A DNA stretch of 64,000 bases from Dechloromonas sp. HYN0024 (GTDB taxonomy: Bacteria > Pseudomonadota > Gammaproteobacteria > Burkholderiales > Rhodocyclaceae), in contig NZ_CP031842.1 of NCBI RefSeq assembly GCF_003441615.1, forward strand, positions 248,001 to 312,000. Reading direction: 5' to 3'. Shown here one piece after another: positions 44,839 through 54,282 of this stretch; within the stretch, counting starts at the first letter, position 1; the number at the start of each line of letters is the position of its first letter. The notes beneath the pieces are model-generated. The model saw only the letters and a program-made list of their open reading frames with translations. It searched no databases and was not told the DNA's origin. A program made the translations under genes and the position numbers.

Positions 44839-46134
44839 ATGTCAGTTCAGGCTTTGTACCAGCAAAAACGTATGTCCGCCGCCGATGCCATTCGTGTTGT
44901 CAAGAATGGTGACACCATTGTTGTCCCGACGGCGGTCGGGGAGCCGCCCAGCCTGCTGACTGCCCTCTCCGATGCCCGTCGCGATTTCCGTGATGTGCAG
45001 ATTTCGCAGATTCTTGCTGTCCGGAAGTACGGCTATCTCGACCCCGAAACGGTCGAGCATGTTCGTCACACTGCCTATTTCTACAGCGGTGCGACGCGTC
45101 CGGGTGCCAAGGAAGGTTGGGTCGATTTCATTCCGGCTTATTTTTCGGAAATGCCGGAGTTGCTCAATCGCGGCCTGATGCCGGCCGATGTCGTATTCAG
45201 CATGGCCTCGCCGATGGATGAGCACGGATTCTTCTCGCTGGCGCTGGCCGCCGACTACACCATGGCGGCGATTCGTCGGGCGCGCGTCGTGGTGCTTGAA
45301 GTCAATCCGAACGTACCTTTCGCCAATGGCGACTGCCATATTCATGTTTCACAGGTGGCGGCGCTGTGCGAGAGCGATGATCCGATTCTCGAAGTCGGCC
45401 TGCCCAAAATTGGTCCGGTTCAGGAGGCCATCGGCAAGTACGTCGCCGACATGATCCCCGATGGGGCAACGCTGCAGATCGGCTATGGCGGCATTCCTGA
45501 CGCCGTGGTCATGCAACTGACTGACAAGCGCGATCTCGGTATCCATACCGAAATGGTCGGCGATGGCATCATGTCGCTGGTCGAGGCGGGTGTCGTCACC
45601 AACCGGAAAAAGAACTACCACCAGGGCAAGATGCTGGCTACTTTCGCGCTCGGTTCGAAGAAGCTCTACCAGTTCATGCACCGCAATCCGGCCCTCGAGA
45701 TGCATCCGGTCGATTTCACCAATGACCCCTATCTGGCTGGCAAGAACGACAACCTGCATGCCATCAACGCGACGATGCAGATCGACTTTCTCGGCCAGTG
45801 CGGCTCGGAAAGTCTCGGTCCGATTCCCTACTCGGGTACCGGCGGTCAGTCCGATTTCGTGCGGGCAGCCAACCGCTCCAATGGTGGCAAGGCTTTCATC
45901 GTGCTGCCGTCAACGGCCAAGGATGACACCATTTCCCGCATCGTCCCGACGCTGTCGCCGGGAACTCATGTGTCGACCAGCAAGAATGATATCAACTATG
46001 TCGTCACCGAATTCGGGGTGGCTCAGCTGCGCGGCAAAACCGCCAAGCAACGTACCGAGGCACTGATCGGCATCGCCCATCCGAATTTCCGCAGCGAGCT
46101 GCGTGAAGCGGCAAAACGCCTGAAATTGCTGTGA
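44839..46134 (+). CDS. Acetyl-CoA hydrolase/4-hydroxybutyrate CoA-transferase family protein
   Basis: The 431-residue family I CoA-transferase shows VGEPPSLLTAL, SMASPMDEHGFFSLALAADY, LQIGYGGIPDAV, the catalytic glutamate in GIHTEMVGDG, and the C-terminal GTGGQSDFVRAA and YVVTEFGVAQLRGK. Members move CoA between acetyl-CoA and butyrate, 4-hydroxybutyrate, succinate or propionate. A butyryl/propionyl role would fit IcmF and PHA storage in this genome but is not proved. AGGAG precedes the ATG. It is a single-gene unit. Confidence 0.9.
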   Translation: MSVQALYQQKRMSAADAIRVVKNGDTIVVPTAVGEPPSLLTALSDARRDFRDVQISQILAVRKYGYLDPETVEHVRHTAYFYSGATRPGAKEGWVDFIPAYFSEMPELLNRGLMPADVVFSMASPMDEHGFFSLALAADYTMAAIRRARVVVLEVNPNVPFANGDCHIHVSQVAALCESDDPILEVGLPKIGPVQEAIGKYVADMIPDGATLQIGYGGIPDAVVMQLTDKRDLGIHTEMVGDGIMSLVEAGVVTNRKKNYHQGKMLATFALGSKKLYQFMHRNPALEMHPVDFTNDPYLAGKNDNLHAINATMQIDFLGQCGSESLGPIPYSGTGGQSDFVRAANRSNGGKAFIVLPSTAKDDTISRIVPTLSPGTHVSTSKNDINYVVTEFGVAQLRGKTAKQRTEALIGIAHPNFRSELREAAKRLKLL

Positions 46135-46225
46135 TTGGCGCTTACAAACAGTAGCAATTTTGTTTCCCCGGTTTGCCGATAATTGGCTATCTTGTAAGTG
46201 AGTTATTGGTAAATCGGGTATTGCT

Positions 46226-46567
46226 ATGAAACTGCAAAAATATATCGTCGTATTGCTGGCCTTGCTGTTGGTCGGCATGAACGGCGCTTGGGCGCATGGC
46301 CGTTCACATTTCGGCGTCTATGTCGGACCACCTGTCTGGGGACCGGTCTGGTATCCCCCGCCGTATTACTACCCGCCTCGGGTGATCGTTGTGCCCCCCG
46401 CCCAGCCGCCAGTCTATATCGAGCAGCAGGACGCGGCACCGGCAGCCGCCCCGGAGTCTGGTGGGCAGCAATACTGGTATTACTGCGCTAGCGCCAAGGG
46501 CTATTACCCTTACATCAAGGACTGCCCGGGTGGCTGGCAAAAAATTCTGCCGCAACCGGAGAGATGA
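46226..46567 (+). CDS. Small Pro/Tyr-rich exported protein
   Basis: The 113-residue protein has a signal peptide ending AWA-H and a Pro/Tyr/Val-rich stretch (WYPPPYYYPPRVIVVPP), then a conserved-looking module YWYYCASAKGYYPYIKDC with two cysteines that may form a disulfide. Proteins of this pattern are common in betaproteobacteria and of unknown function. It overlaps the next gene by 4 bp (ATGA). Confidence 0.75.
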   Translation: MKLQKYIVVLLALLLVGMNGAWAHGRSHFGVYVGPPVWGPVWYPPPYYYPPRVIVVPPAQPPVYIEQQDAAPAAAPESGGQQYWYYCASAKGYYPYIKDCPGGWQKILPQPER

Positions 46568-47106
46568 AAATGACCGAACATAATATTGTTGCCAAGCGCC
46601 TTGGGCTTGTTGTCGGTGCTGTCTTTCTGGGTGCCTGTACCGTTTTTCCGACAGGGCCAACAGTCATGGTTCTGCCCGGTACCGGCTATTCGATCGAAGC
46701 CTTCCGCGGCGACGACATGGCCTGCCGTGAATATGCCCATTATCAGATTGGCGGCAAGACGGCTGAAAATGCATCCAGGGAATCGGCGATCACCAGTGCC
46801 GCCGTCGGAACGGCCATCGGTGCAGTGGCCGGGGCCGCTATCGGCGGGCATCGCGGTGTTGGTGCCGGGGCCGGGGCTGGCTTGCTGCTCGGTAGTGCCG
46901 TTGGCGCTGACAGCGCCCGTGCCTCGGGTGTAGGTACCCAGCGTCAATACGACAATGCGTACATCCAGTGCATGTACGCCAAGGGACACCGTGTGCCGGT
47001 GCCGGCCAACATGGCGGTTCCGCGATCTACAGCGCGGACGCCAGATGCCAGCATCCCGCCGCCGCCGCCGGGTTCACCGCCGCCACCGCCGCCCAACGTC
47101 CGATAG
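46564..47106 (+). CDS. Glycine-zipper envelope lipoprotein
   Basis: The 180-residue protein has a lipobox (VFLGACTVF), a mature domain with DDMACREYAHYQIGG, and a glycine-zipper hairpin (AVGTAIGAVAGAAIGG and GAGAGAGLLLGSAVGAD) like YMGG/Rick_17kDa proteins that insert in the outer membrane, followed by a poly-Pro tail. It is translationally coupled to the small exported protein upstream, so the pair probably acts together in the envelope. A strong terminator follows. Confidence 0.82.
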   Translation: MKMTEHNIVAKRLGLVVGAVFLGACTVFPTGPTVMVLPGTGYSIEAFRGDDMACREYAHYQIGGKTAENASRESAITSAAVGTAIGAVAGAAIGGHRGVGAGAGAGLLLGSAVGADSARASGVGTQRQYDNAYIQCMYAKGHRVPVPANMAVPRSTARTPDASIPPPPPGSPPPPPPNVR

Positions 47107-47117
47107 GTTTTGCCCAG

Positions 47118-47149
47118 AAAAATGCCCGGTATCCGTTACCGGGCATTTT
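47118..47149. terminator. Bidirectional intrinsic terminator
   Basis: AAAATGCCCGGTA and TACCGGGCATTTT form a long stem with a short loop. T-runs lie on both sides, so it serves both the glycine-zipper gene and the convergent lipA transcript. Confidence 0.88.
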
Positions 47150-47192
47150 GTTTTGGTCGGCCTTTGCGGCTGACGATATACCACGTGCGATA

Positions 47193-48164
47193 TCAGGCAA
47201 CCCCGGCGCTGTGTGCCTGCTGGTCGGCCCAGTAGCTTGAACGAACCATCGGGGCACAAGCAGCACCCGTAAACCCCATCTTCTTGGCTTCTTCCTCAAA
47301 CATCTTGAAGGTGTCAGGATGAACGTAGCGGGTGACCGGCAGGTGATGGCCGGATGGGGCAAGATACTGGCCGATGGTGAGCATTTCGACGTTATGGGCG
47401 CGCAGGTCGCGCATGACGTCGAGAATTTCTTCATCGGTTTCACCGAGACCGACCATCAGGCCGGATTTCGTTGAAACGGCAGGATAGCGGGCCTTGAATT
47501 GTTTCAGGAATTCCAGCGAGTGCTTGTAGTCAGCGCCGGGGCGGGCCTGCTTGTAGAGGCGGGGCACAGTTTCCATGTTGTGGTTGAGGACGTCGGGCAG
47601 GGCGCCGCCGAGGACATCGAGGGCGACATCCATGCGGCCACGAAAGTCGGGAACCAGGGTTTCAACGGTGGTGGTCGGCGACAGTTCGCGGACATGGCTG
47701 ATCACGTCGACAAAGTGCTGGGCGCCGCCATCGCGCAGATCGTCACGGTCGACGCTGGTGATCACGACATAACGAAGCTTGAGCATGGCGACTGATTCCG
47801 CCAGTTCCCGGGGCTCCTCCGGATTGGGCGGCAGCGGTTGGCCGTGGCCGACGTCGCAGAACGGGCAGCGGCGGGTGCAGATGTCGCCGAGGATCATGAA
47901 GGTTGCCGTGCCGCGCCCGAAGCATTCACCGATGTTGGGGCAGGCCGCTTCTTCGCAGACGGTGTGCAGTTTCTTCTCGCGCAGCATGGTCTTGATTTCG
48001 CCGAAGCGACCGGCGCTGTTGCCGGCCTTGACGCGTATCCACTCGGGTTTGCGCAGCGGGGTGTCGACCGGCACGATCTTGATCGGGATGCGCGCCGTTT
48101 TTAGTTCGCCCTTTTGTTTGACACCTTTTTGCTTGGTGCTGCCGGGGTTGTCGTTCTCAGCCAT
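47193..48164 (-). CDS. lipA: Lipoyl synthase
   Basis: LipA is a radical-SAM enzyme that inserts two sulfurs into protein-bound octanoyl groups. The 323-residue protein has the auxiliary-cluster motif [12 protein letters not shown] (C-x4-C-x5-C) and the radical-SAM motif CTRRCPFC (C-x3-C-x2-C), and ends with the conserved SSYWADQQ. The ATG at 48164, MAENDNPG, overlaps the lipB stop at 48157 by 8 bp, so the two are coupled. The N-terminal Lys-rich segment is dispensable in the family. Confidence 0.97.
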   Translation of the reverse strand: MAENDNPGSTKQKGVKQKGELKTARIPIKIVPVDTPLRKPEWIRVKAGNSAGRFGEIKTMLREKKLHTVCEEAACPNIGECFGRGTATFMILGDICTRRCPFCDVGHGQPLPPNPEEPRELAESVAMLKLRYVVITSVDRDDLRDGGAQHFVDVISHVRELSPTTTVETLVPDFRGRMDVALDVLGGALPDVLNHNMETVPRLYKQARPGADYKHSLEFLKQFKARYPAVSTKSGLMVGLGETDEEILDVMRDLRAHNVEMLTIGQYLAPSGHHLPVTRYVHPDTFKMFEEEAKKMGFTGAACAPMVRSSYWADQQAHSAGVA

Positions 48165-48774
48165 GTTGTTTGTCCAGTTGCTGTCGCAAGTATTGAGAGA
48201 GTTGCTCGCCGGCCTCATGAGCCGTGAGCGGAATGTTCAGGTCTTTGGTCTGGATGACTTTCAGCCCGGCATAGCCGCAGGGATTGATGGCGGCGAAGGG
48301 GGAAAGATCCATGTCGACGTTGAGCGAGACGCCATGATACGAACAGCCGTTACGGATACGCAGGCCGAGCGCGGCGATCTTGGCGTCACCAACATAGACG
48401 CCGGGCGCCCCGTCGCGTCGTTCGGCGGTGACGCCGTATTGGCCCAGCAGATCGATGACCGCCTGCTCGATGGCAGTAACCAGTTCGCGTACCTTGAGTT
48501 TCAGGCGGGCGAGGTCAAGCAGCAGGTAAAGCACAACCTGACCGGGGCCGTGGTAGGTGACCTGGCCGCCGCGGTCGATCTTGACGATGGGGATGCCGAC
48601 ATCGTGCAGGATGTGTTCCGGCTTGCCGGCCTGACCGAGGGTATAGACCGGCGGGTGTTCGACGATCCAGATTTCGTCTGGCGTCGCGCTTGTCCGGGTT
48701 GCCGTGAAATCCTGCATGGCCTGGAAGGTCGGCGCGTAATCGACATGCCCCAGACGTTTGATGATGGGTGTCAC
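48157..48774 (-). CDS. lipB: Octanoyl-[ACP]:protein N-octanoyltransferase
   Basis: LipB moves octanoyl from ACP to lipoyl domains. The 205-residue protein has [18 protein letters not shown], a basic site in [21 protein letters not shown] (the catalytic Lys), and NPCGYAGL with the catalytic cysteine. It sits in the classical ybeD-lipB-lipA order, 6 bp after the DUF493 gene. Confidence 0.96.
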   Translation of the reverse strand: MTPIIKRLGHVDYAPTFQAMQDFTATRTSATPDEIWIVEHPPVYTLGQAGKPEHILHDVGIPIVKIDRGGQVTYHGPGQVVLYLLLDLARLKLKVRELVTAIEQAVIDLLGQYGVTAERRDGAPGVYVGDAKIAALGLRIRNGCSYHGVSLNVDMDLSPFAAINPCGYAGLKVIQTKDLNIPLTAHEAGEQLSQYLRQQLDKQHG

Positions 48775-48780
48775 GGAGGT

Positions 48781-49050
48781 TTAGAGCACGACCTTGATGA
48801 GCGGGTGGCCGCTCAGGTCGGTATAGAGCGCATCGAGTTGCGGCTTGGAGCGGGCGACCACCGTGCACGTCAGGCTCAGGTAGTTGCCGCCCGAGCTGGC
48901 GCGCATTTCCATGGTGGCACCGTCGAAGTCCGGCGCGTGAACGGTGACGATGTCGAGGACGACCTGGGCCAGACCATCATCGGCCTTGCCCATGATTTTC
49001 AGGGGGAATTCACAGGGAAATTCGAGAAGCGTGTCCTTGTACGAAGCCAT
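48781..49050 (-). CDS. ybeD: DUF493 (YbeD) family protein
   Basis: The 89-residue ACT-like protein matches YbeD: LLEFPCEFPLKIMGKA at the N-terminus and SSGGNYLSLTCTVVARSKPQ in the second half. The function is not known; YbeD is almost always encoded next to lipB and dacA, as here, and has a ferredoxin-like regulatory fold. It starts 1 bp after the aminotransferase stop. Confidence 0.92.
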   Translation of the reverse strand: MASYKDTLLEFPCEFPLKIMGKADDGLAQVVLDIVTVHAPDFDGATMEMRASSGGNYLSLTCTVVARSKPQLDALYTDLSGHPLIKVVL

Positions 49051-49051
49051 T

Positions 49052-49939
49052 TCAGCCTTTACGCATTACGGTGTTCTTGAAATCCTGATACCACTGCCAC
49101 ATCTGCTGCCCGAGTGGGCCGGGCTGGCCGGCATGGGGTCCATTGCCGACCGGTTTGCCGTCCAGCGTCGTGATGGCGAGGATTTCTTTGGTTGATGAGG
49201 TCATCCAGACCTCGTCGGCAGCGCGAAGTTCAGTTTCTTCGATTTCTGCGATTCTGACGGGTTGGCCATGTTGCGCTGCCAGTTCAAGGATGACGTCGTA
49301 GGTGATGCCGGGCAGCATCAGCTCGGTCTTGGGTGGGGCGCACAGGACGCCGTCCCTGACCACGAAGATGTTTGATGCAGCCCCTTCCTTCATGTAGCCG
49401 TCGCGCATCAGCAGGGCCTCGGCACAGCCTTGCTCGACGGCTTGTTGCCGGGCCAGCACGTTGGCCAGCAGGGAGATGACCTTGAGGTCGCAACGTGCCC
49501 AGCGCAGGTCGGGCACCGTGATCGCGGCAACCCCCTTGGTGCGCACATCGGCCGGCGTTGTCACCAAAGGCGAGGCGAAGGCAAAGGCGGTTGGCGGCAC
49601 GGTGGCGGGCGGGAAGGCATGATCCCGCTTGTTGTCGGCACCGCGGCTGACTTGCAGGTAGATCGACTGGTCGCTCCAGGGCGCACCTTCGATCAGTTTG
49701 ACCACCACCGCTTTCCAGCCATCGGTCGTCAGGGGGTTGGTCAGCCTGATCCCGTCCAGTGTGGATTGAAGTCGCTTGAGGTGCTCTTCGATGCGGAAAG
49801 CCCGCCGGGAATAGACCGGGATCACCTCATAGACACCATCGCCGTACAGAAAGCCGCGGTCGAGCGGCGAAATGCCCGCTTCGGCCAAAGGCAGGAACTG
49901 TCCGTTAAGGTAAACGGGATCGGCGACGTAAGGGGTCAC
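49052..49939 (-). CDS. dat: D-amino-acid (class IV) aminotransferase
   Basis: This 295-residue PLP enzyme of fold type IV makes D-glutamate or D-alanine from 2-oxo acids, or may serve branched-chain substrates. The PLP lysine lies in CDLKVISLLANVLARQ, with the phosphate/substrate motif EGAASNIFVV and RGFLYGDGVYEVIPVY near the N-terminus. Placement between dacC and ybeD supports a role in cell-wall D-amino acid supply. Confidence 0.9.
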   Translation of the reverse strand: MTPYVADPVYLNGQFLPLAEAGISPLDRGFLYGDGVYEVIPVYSRRAFRIEEHLKRLQSTLDGIRLTNPLTTDGWKAVVVKLIEGAPWSDQSIYLQVSRGADNKRDHAFPPATVPPTAFAFASPLVTTPADVRTKGVAAITVPDLRWARCDLKVISLLANVLARQQAVEQGCAEALLMRDGYMKEGAASNIFVVRDGVLCAPPKTELMLPGITYDVILELAAQHGQPVRIAEIEETELRAADEVWMTSSTKEILAITTLDGKPVGNGPHAGQPGPLGQQMWQWYQDFKNTVMRKG

Positions 49940-49942
49940 GAC

Positions 49943-51082
49943 TTAGTTGAACCAGAGGCGGATGGTATCCATGATACGAATGAAGATGTTGCCGATTTCC
50001 ACTTTTTCAAGGGCGGCGACGGGATATTCGCCATAAACCTTGCCGTCGATGGTGACCTTGAGCATGCCAAGTTTCTGGCCGGCCTCGATCGGGGCGATCA
50101 GGCGGGGTTCGGCGACGAATTCTGAGTTGACCTTGTCGGCGTAGCCTTTGGGCACGGCGATCGCCAGATCGCTGGTGAAGCCGGCCTTGACCTCGCGCTG
50201 AGCCCCCTTCCAGACGCGTAGCGTGGCGACGGCCTGGCCCCTGGCGTACAGCGACACGGCGTCGTAGGAGATGTAGCCCCAGTTCAGCAGTTTCTGCGAC
50301 TCGCTGGCCCGGGCGCTATCCGAGGTCGTCCCGAGAACGACCGAGAGCAGGCGACGCTTGTCGCGCAGGGCCGAGGAGATCAGACAGTAGCCGGCCGCTT
50401 CGGTATGGCCGGTCTTGACGCCATCAACCGTAGGGTCGAGATAGAGCAGACGGTTGCGGTTCGGCTGGGTGATCTTGTTGTAGGTGTATTCCTTCATCGA
50501 GTAGTACTTTTTGTACTCCTCGGGGAAGTCGCGGATCAGTGCCGAGGCAAGCAGGGAGAGGTCGCGCGCCGTGGTGTAGTGGGCAGGGTCGGGCAAACCG
50601 GTCGAATTGCGGAAGCTGGAGGCATTCATGCCCAGGCGCTGGGCTTCACGATTCATCATCTGGGCGAAGTTCTCCTCGCTGCCGGCGATGCCTTCGGCCA
50701 GCGTGACGCAGGCATCATTGCCCGACTGGACGATCATGCCCTTGATCAGGTCTTCGACCGCTACTTGCGTATCGACCCGGACGAACATCTTCGATCCACC
50801 GGTACGCCAGGCTTTTTCCGAGACCGGCAGGGGCTGTTCAAGGGCCAGGGTTTTCTTGTGCAGGGCGGCGAAGGTCAGGTAAGCCGTCATCAGCTTGGTC
50901 AGCGAGGCGGGCTCAAGCCGCTCGTCTGATTTTTCGGCGGTGAGCACCTGATTCGAGCCGACTTCGAGCAGCAACCAGGACTTGGCGGCGAGCGTCGGGG
51001 GAGCGGGGAGTTGCTGAGCCAGGGCTTGGGCGGCGAAAACGAGGCTCAGGGCGAGGAAGGCGGTCTTGCGGAACTGCGACAT
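49943..51082 (-). CDS. dacC: D-alanyl-D-alanine carboxypeptidase (PBP5/6 type)
   Basis: The enzyme trims the terminal D-Ala of peptidoglycan pentapeptides in the periplasm. The 379-residue protein has a signal peptide (AFLALSLVFAAQALA), active-site ASLTKL (Ser-x-x-Lys), SGN, and VKTGHT (KTG box), then the PBP5 C-terminal beta domain and an amphipathic anchor IFIRIMDTIRLWFN. The ATG at 51082 (MSQFRKTAF) is preferred over the longer frame. It is the first gene of a cluster running dacC-dat-ybeD-lipB-lipA. Confidence 0.95.
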   Translation of the reverse strand: MSQFRKTAFLALSLVFAAQALAQQLPAPPTLAAKSWLLLEVGSNQVLTAEKSDERLEPASLTKLMTAYLTFAALHKKTLALEQPLPVSEKAWRTGGSKMFVRVDTQVAVEDLIKGMIVQSGNDACVTLAEGIAGSEENFAQMMNREAQRLGMNASSFRNSTGLPDPAHYTTARDLSLLASALIRDFPEEYKKYYSMKEYTYNKITQPNRNRLLYLDPTVDGVKTGHTEAAGYCLISSALRDKRRLLSVVLGTTSDSARASESQKLLNWGYISYDAVSLYARGQAVATLRVWKGAQREVKAGFTSDLAIAVPKGYADKVNSEFVAEPRLIAPIEAGQKLGMLKVTIDGKVYGEYPVAALEKVEIGNIFIRIMDTIRLWFN

Positions 51083-51118
51083 TGGCGTTGTACTTTGATT
51101 GGCGTTGGGGGGAAGCAA

Positions 51119-52027
51119 TTATACCCTTGGCTCAAGGACGCCTTGCGGCGCAGCAGCGCAAAGCACCTCGACGGCGGGGTGGCGGATGCGCCGCTCGTTG
51201 GAGATGGCGTAGATGAGTTCGCTGACGCCGCTCATGGCCCCGAGCGGCACTGCTTCCAGCTGGTGGGCGACTTGCTCGGCCAGGGCCAGCGGAGCCGGAA
51301 AGATGCCCAGCCCGCCGCGCCCGAAGGTGGTCAGTAAGGCGCTGTCTTCGAATTCCCCGACGATTTTTGGCAGGATATTGGTGCTTTCGAGCCAGCGATC
51401 GATACGGCCACGCAGTGCATTGTGGCGGGTTGGCAGGAGGAGTGGGGCACCCTCCAGGCAGGCCGGGAAATTGTCCCGGTAGCGTTCGGCCAATGCCGGG
51501 ATGGCGAACAGACCGGTGGCGAATTCGCCCAGCGGCGTGCTGAACACCTTGAGATTGGCGCTGGCCGGGGCGGGCCGGTCGGTCAGTACGACATCGAGTC
51601 GATGCAGGGCGAGGTCGGCGAGCAAGGTTTCAAATTCGCCTTCATCGCAGATCAGGCGCACATCGGTCGGCATGCTGGTGACGGTCGATAGCAGGCGATA
51701 GGCGAGCAACTTGGGGATGCCATCGGAAATCCCGGCGCGCAGGCGCAGCGTCGACGCGCTGCCACTGCTTTCGACCGCCTCGGTGAGGGCTTCGCCGAGC
51801 TGGAAAATCTGATCGGCGTAGCCCTGTGCTACCCGACCTGCCTCGCTGAGGACCAATCCCCGTCCCTGACTGTTGAACAGTGCCTTGCCGAGCTGCTTTT
51901 CGAGCAGCGAAAGCTGGCCGCTGATGGTTTGGACCGCAACGCCAAGTCGATCGGCGGCGCGAGTGATGCTGCCTTCCTGAGCAACGACCCAGAAATAATG
52001 GAGATGTTTATAGTTGAGTGGCGTCAT
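51119..52027 (-). CDS. nhaR: LysR-family regulator, NhaR-like
   Basis: The 302-residue protein opens [42 protein letters not shown]; its [17 protein letters not shown] and QTISGQL match NhaR, the Na+-responsive activator of nhaA and osmotic genes. The C-terminal LysR substrate domain follows. No nhaA is nearby, so the target here is unknown; the divergent htpX, 99 bp away, is a candidate. It is 36 bp upstream of dacC on the same strand. Confidence 0.87.
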   Translation of the reverse strand: MTPLNYKHLHYFWVVAQEGSITRAADRLGVAVQTISGQLSLLEKQLGKALFNSQGRGLVLSEAGRVAQGYADQIFQLGEALTEAVESSGSASTLRLRAGISDGIPKLLAYRLLSTVTSMPTDVRLICDEGEFETLLADLALHRLDVVLTDRPAPASANLKVFSTPLGEFATGLFAIPALAERYRDNFPACLEGAPLLLPTRHNALRGRIDRWLESTNILPKIVGEFEDSALLTTFGRGGLGIFPAPLALAEQVAHQLEAVPLGAMSGVSELIYAISNERRIRHPAVEVLCAAAPQGVLEPRV

Positions 52028-52126
52028 TTGTTATCGAAAAAATCGAAGTATTGTTCAATTTTGATCAGTTTTTTGCTTTGGTGCAATGTTCTATCATCGC
52101 GGCGTTGCTCATTTGTGGAGTTCACC

Positions 52127-53002
52127 ATGAAACGTATCTTTCTCTTTCTTGCTACCAACCTGGCGGTCATGCTGGTGCTCAGCGTCGCTACCAGCTTGCT
52201 TGGCGTCAATCGCTTCCTGACCGCGAACGGCCTCAATGTCGGCATGCTGTTTGTCTTTGCCGCCGTGATCGGCTTTGGCGGTGCCTTCATTTCGCTGCTG
52301 ATGTCGAAAACCATGGCCAAATGGAGTACCGGGGCACGGGTTATCGAGTCGCCCAGTTCATCGACGGAAATGTGGCTGGTTGACACGGTCGCCCGTTTGT
52401 CCAAACGGGCCGGTCTGCCCATGCCGGAGGTCGCCATCTACGACGGTGAGCCGAATGCCTTTGCCACCGGCGCCAGCAAAAACAGTTCGCTGGTCGCCGT
52501 ATCGACCGGTCTGCTCCAGGGTATGACGCGTGATGAAGCTGAAGCCGTATTGGCCCACGAGGTCGCCCACATTGCCAATGGTGACATGGTGACGATGACC
52601 CTCATTCAGGGGGTGGTGAATACCTTCGTTGTCTTCCTGTCCCGCATCGTCGGCTATGTGGTCGATGGCTTCCTGCGGCGCGGTGATAGCGAAAATTCCG
52701 GGCCGGGCATTGGCTACATGGTGACCAGCATGATCTGCGAAGTGGTCTTCGGCTTGCTCGCCAGCATCCTCGTTGCCTGGTTCTCGCGGCAGCGCGAGTT
52801 TCGTGCCGATGCCGGTGCCGCCGGCCTGATGGGCTCGCCGGTGCCGATGCAGAATGCTTTGCGTCGCCTGGGCAGCCTGCATACCGATCCCTTGCCGCAA
52901 AGCATGGCGGCTTCGGGAATTGCCGGTGGCAGCAGCTGGATGGCGCTGTTTTCGACCCATCCGCCGCTGGAAGAACGGATTGCTGCACTGGGCGGTCGTT
53001 AA
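52127..53002 (+). CDS. htpX: Membrane metalloprotease HtpX
   Basis: HtpX is a heat-shock zinc protease of the inner membrane that degrades misfolded membrane proteins. The 291-residue protein shows two N-terminal helices, the zinc motif HEVAH (residues 144-148), two further helices, and the third zinc ligand in EFRADAGAA. The ATG at 52127 with GGAG 8 bp upstream is preferred to the much longer open frame that runs through the promoter region. Confidence 0.96.
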   Translation: MKRIFLFLATNLAVMLVLSVATSLLGVNRFLTANGLNVGMLFVFAAVIGFGGAFISLLMSKTMAKWSTGARVIESPSSSTEMWLVDTVARLSKRAGLPMPEVAIYDGEPNAFATGASKNSSLVAVSTGLLQGMTRDEAEAVLAHEVAHIANGDMVTMTLIQGVVNTFVVFLSRIVGYVVDGFLRRGDSENSGPGIGYMVTSMICEVVFGLLASILVAWFSRQREFRADAGAAGLMGSPVPMQNALRRLGSLHTDPLPQSMAASGIAGGSSWMALFSTHPPLEERIAALGGR

Positions 53003-53016
53003 TCGTCGTCCTCCAA

Positions 53017-53032
53017 TGGCACGCGCTTTGCT
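53017..53032 (+). promoter_or_regulatory. Sigma-54-type promoter sequence before the efflux operon
   Basis: TGGCACG-CGCT-TTGCT matches the -24/-12 consensus (TGGCACG-N4-TTGCW) at every defined base with correct spacing. It lies between htpX and the outer-membrane factor gene. The expected start near 53043 is at or just before the ATG codons at 53044/53047, so the message would be nearly leaderless, which is a difficulty for this reading. Confidence 0.45.
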
Positions 53033-53037
53033 AAGTA

Positions 53038-54282
53038 ATGCTTATGATGCAATGCACAAAAGTACTGACCTTCGCCTTGGGCTGCGCTGCGACACTCGCC
53101 GTGGCGCAGCCCGAATACGACCTGGCGAAACTTGAAGCCCTGGCGCTTTCCACCAGCCGCACTGTTATGGCAGCTCGTGAACAGATTACGGTGGCGCGAT
53201 CTGCGGTAGATAGTGCCGCAGCCTTTCCCAATCCGGAGCTTGAATATCTGGGGGGGACGGTGCGCAGCCGCGGAGTGGGCGGCAATACCGGCGACGCTCG
53301 CAGCATCACCTTGACCCAGCCGCTCGATATGCCGTGGCGGCGGACGGCGCGGATTGGCGTGGCGGAAGCCGGGCTGGATTCGACGGCGGCAGTGGTCAAG
53401 GCGTTCGAGGCAGATGCGTTGGCGCGCCTCCGTTTGCGTTATTTCGAAGTGCTGCGCCGCGATGTTGAATTGAGTAATACCCGAGAAGATATGGCTGCCA
53501 TGGAGAGTGTGCGCTCACGCATCGCACTCCGTGTGGACACTGGCGAAGCGCCACGTTTTGAACTGATCAAAGCCGATGCCGAGTTGCTGAATGTGCAGAA
53601 AATCGCGCAGGCGGCTGGCTTTCGGCGGGAGCAGGCGCGGTTGCAATTGCGCCAGAGCGTCGGCGAAGGCTTGTCCGCTGATTTTGTCCTGCGCGGCAAC
53701 CTGAGAGACCCCCTGGATGTGCCCCCGCTTGGTGCGTTGCGCAAACAACTGGCTGAATCAAGCCCTGATTTGGCGCGGGCACGCGCCGAAATGGTGCGGG
53801 CGCAACATCAGCTTGATCTTGAGCGGCGTCAGCGCTGGCCAAATGTGGCCCTGAAAGCGGGTCTCGATGAAGATCCGGAGACCCGGGTCAGCAAGTTCGG
53901 CGTGGTGGTCTCGATCCCATTGTGGGATAGACGCCACGGTCCGGTTGGCGAAGCATCGGCCCAACTGTCGCGGGCCCGCCACGAGTTGGCGGCACAGGAG
54001 TTTTCACTGCCGCAGCAACTCGAGATTGCTTTCCAGCAATATGAAATCGCCCAGGCGCAGGTTGGCGCACTCGAGTCAGGCATCCTCCGCCAGGCCGAGG
54101 CGGCCGTGACGGTGGCCGAGGCCGCTTATCGTTTTGGCGAGCGCGGGTTTCTCGAGGTTCTCGATGCCCAGCGGGTGTTTCGTGCGGCGCGGGCAGAACT
54201 GATTACGGCGCGTTATGAACTGGCTTCGGCCTGGGTTGAAATTGAACGACTGCGGGCCCTGCCGGGAGGAAAAGAACAATGA
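53038..54282 (+). CDS. TolC-family outer-membrane factor of a heavy-metal efflux system
   Basis: The roughly 414-residue CusC/CzcC-type outer-membrane channel has a signal sequence (VLTFALGCAATLAVAQ) and two internal OEP repeats (SRTVMAAREQITVARSAVDSAAAFPNPEL and a second near residue 320; NPEL is the usual hallmark). It forms the exit duct for the RND pump downstream. ATGs at 53038, 53044 and 53047 are all possible starts. It overlaps the adaptor gene by 4 bp (ATGA). Confidence 0.87.
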   Translation: MLMMQCTKVLTFALGCAATLAVAQPEYDLAKLEALALSTSRTVMAAREQITVARSAVDSAAAFPNPELEYLGGTVRSRGVGGNTGDARSITLTQPLDMPWRRTARIGVAEAGLDSTAAVVKAFEADALARLRLRYFEVLRRDVELSNTREDMAAMESVRSRIALRVDTGEAPRFELIKADAELLNVQKIAQAAGFRREQARLQLRQSVGEGLSADFVLRGNLRDPLDVPPLGALRKQLAESSPDLARARAEMVRAQHQLDLERRQRWPNVALKAGLDEDPETRVSKFGVVVSIPLWDRRHGPVGEASAQLSRARHELAAQEFSLPQQLEIAFQQYEIAQAQVGALESGILRQAEAAVTVAEAAYRFGERGFLEVLDAQRVFRAARAELITARYELASAWVEIERLRALPGGKEQ

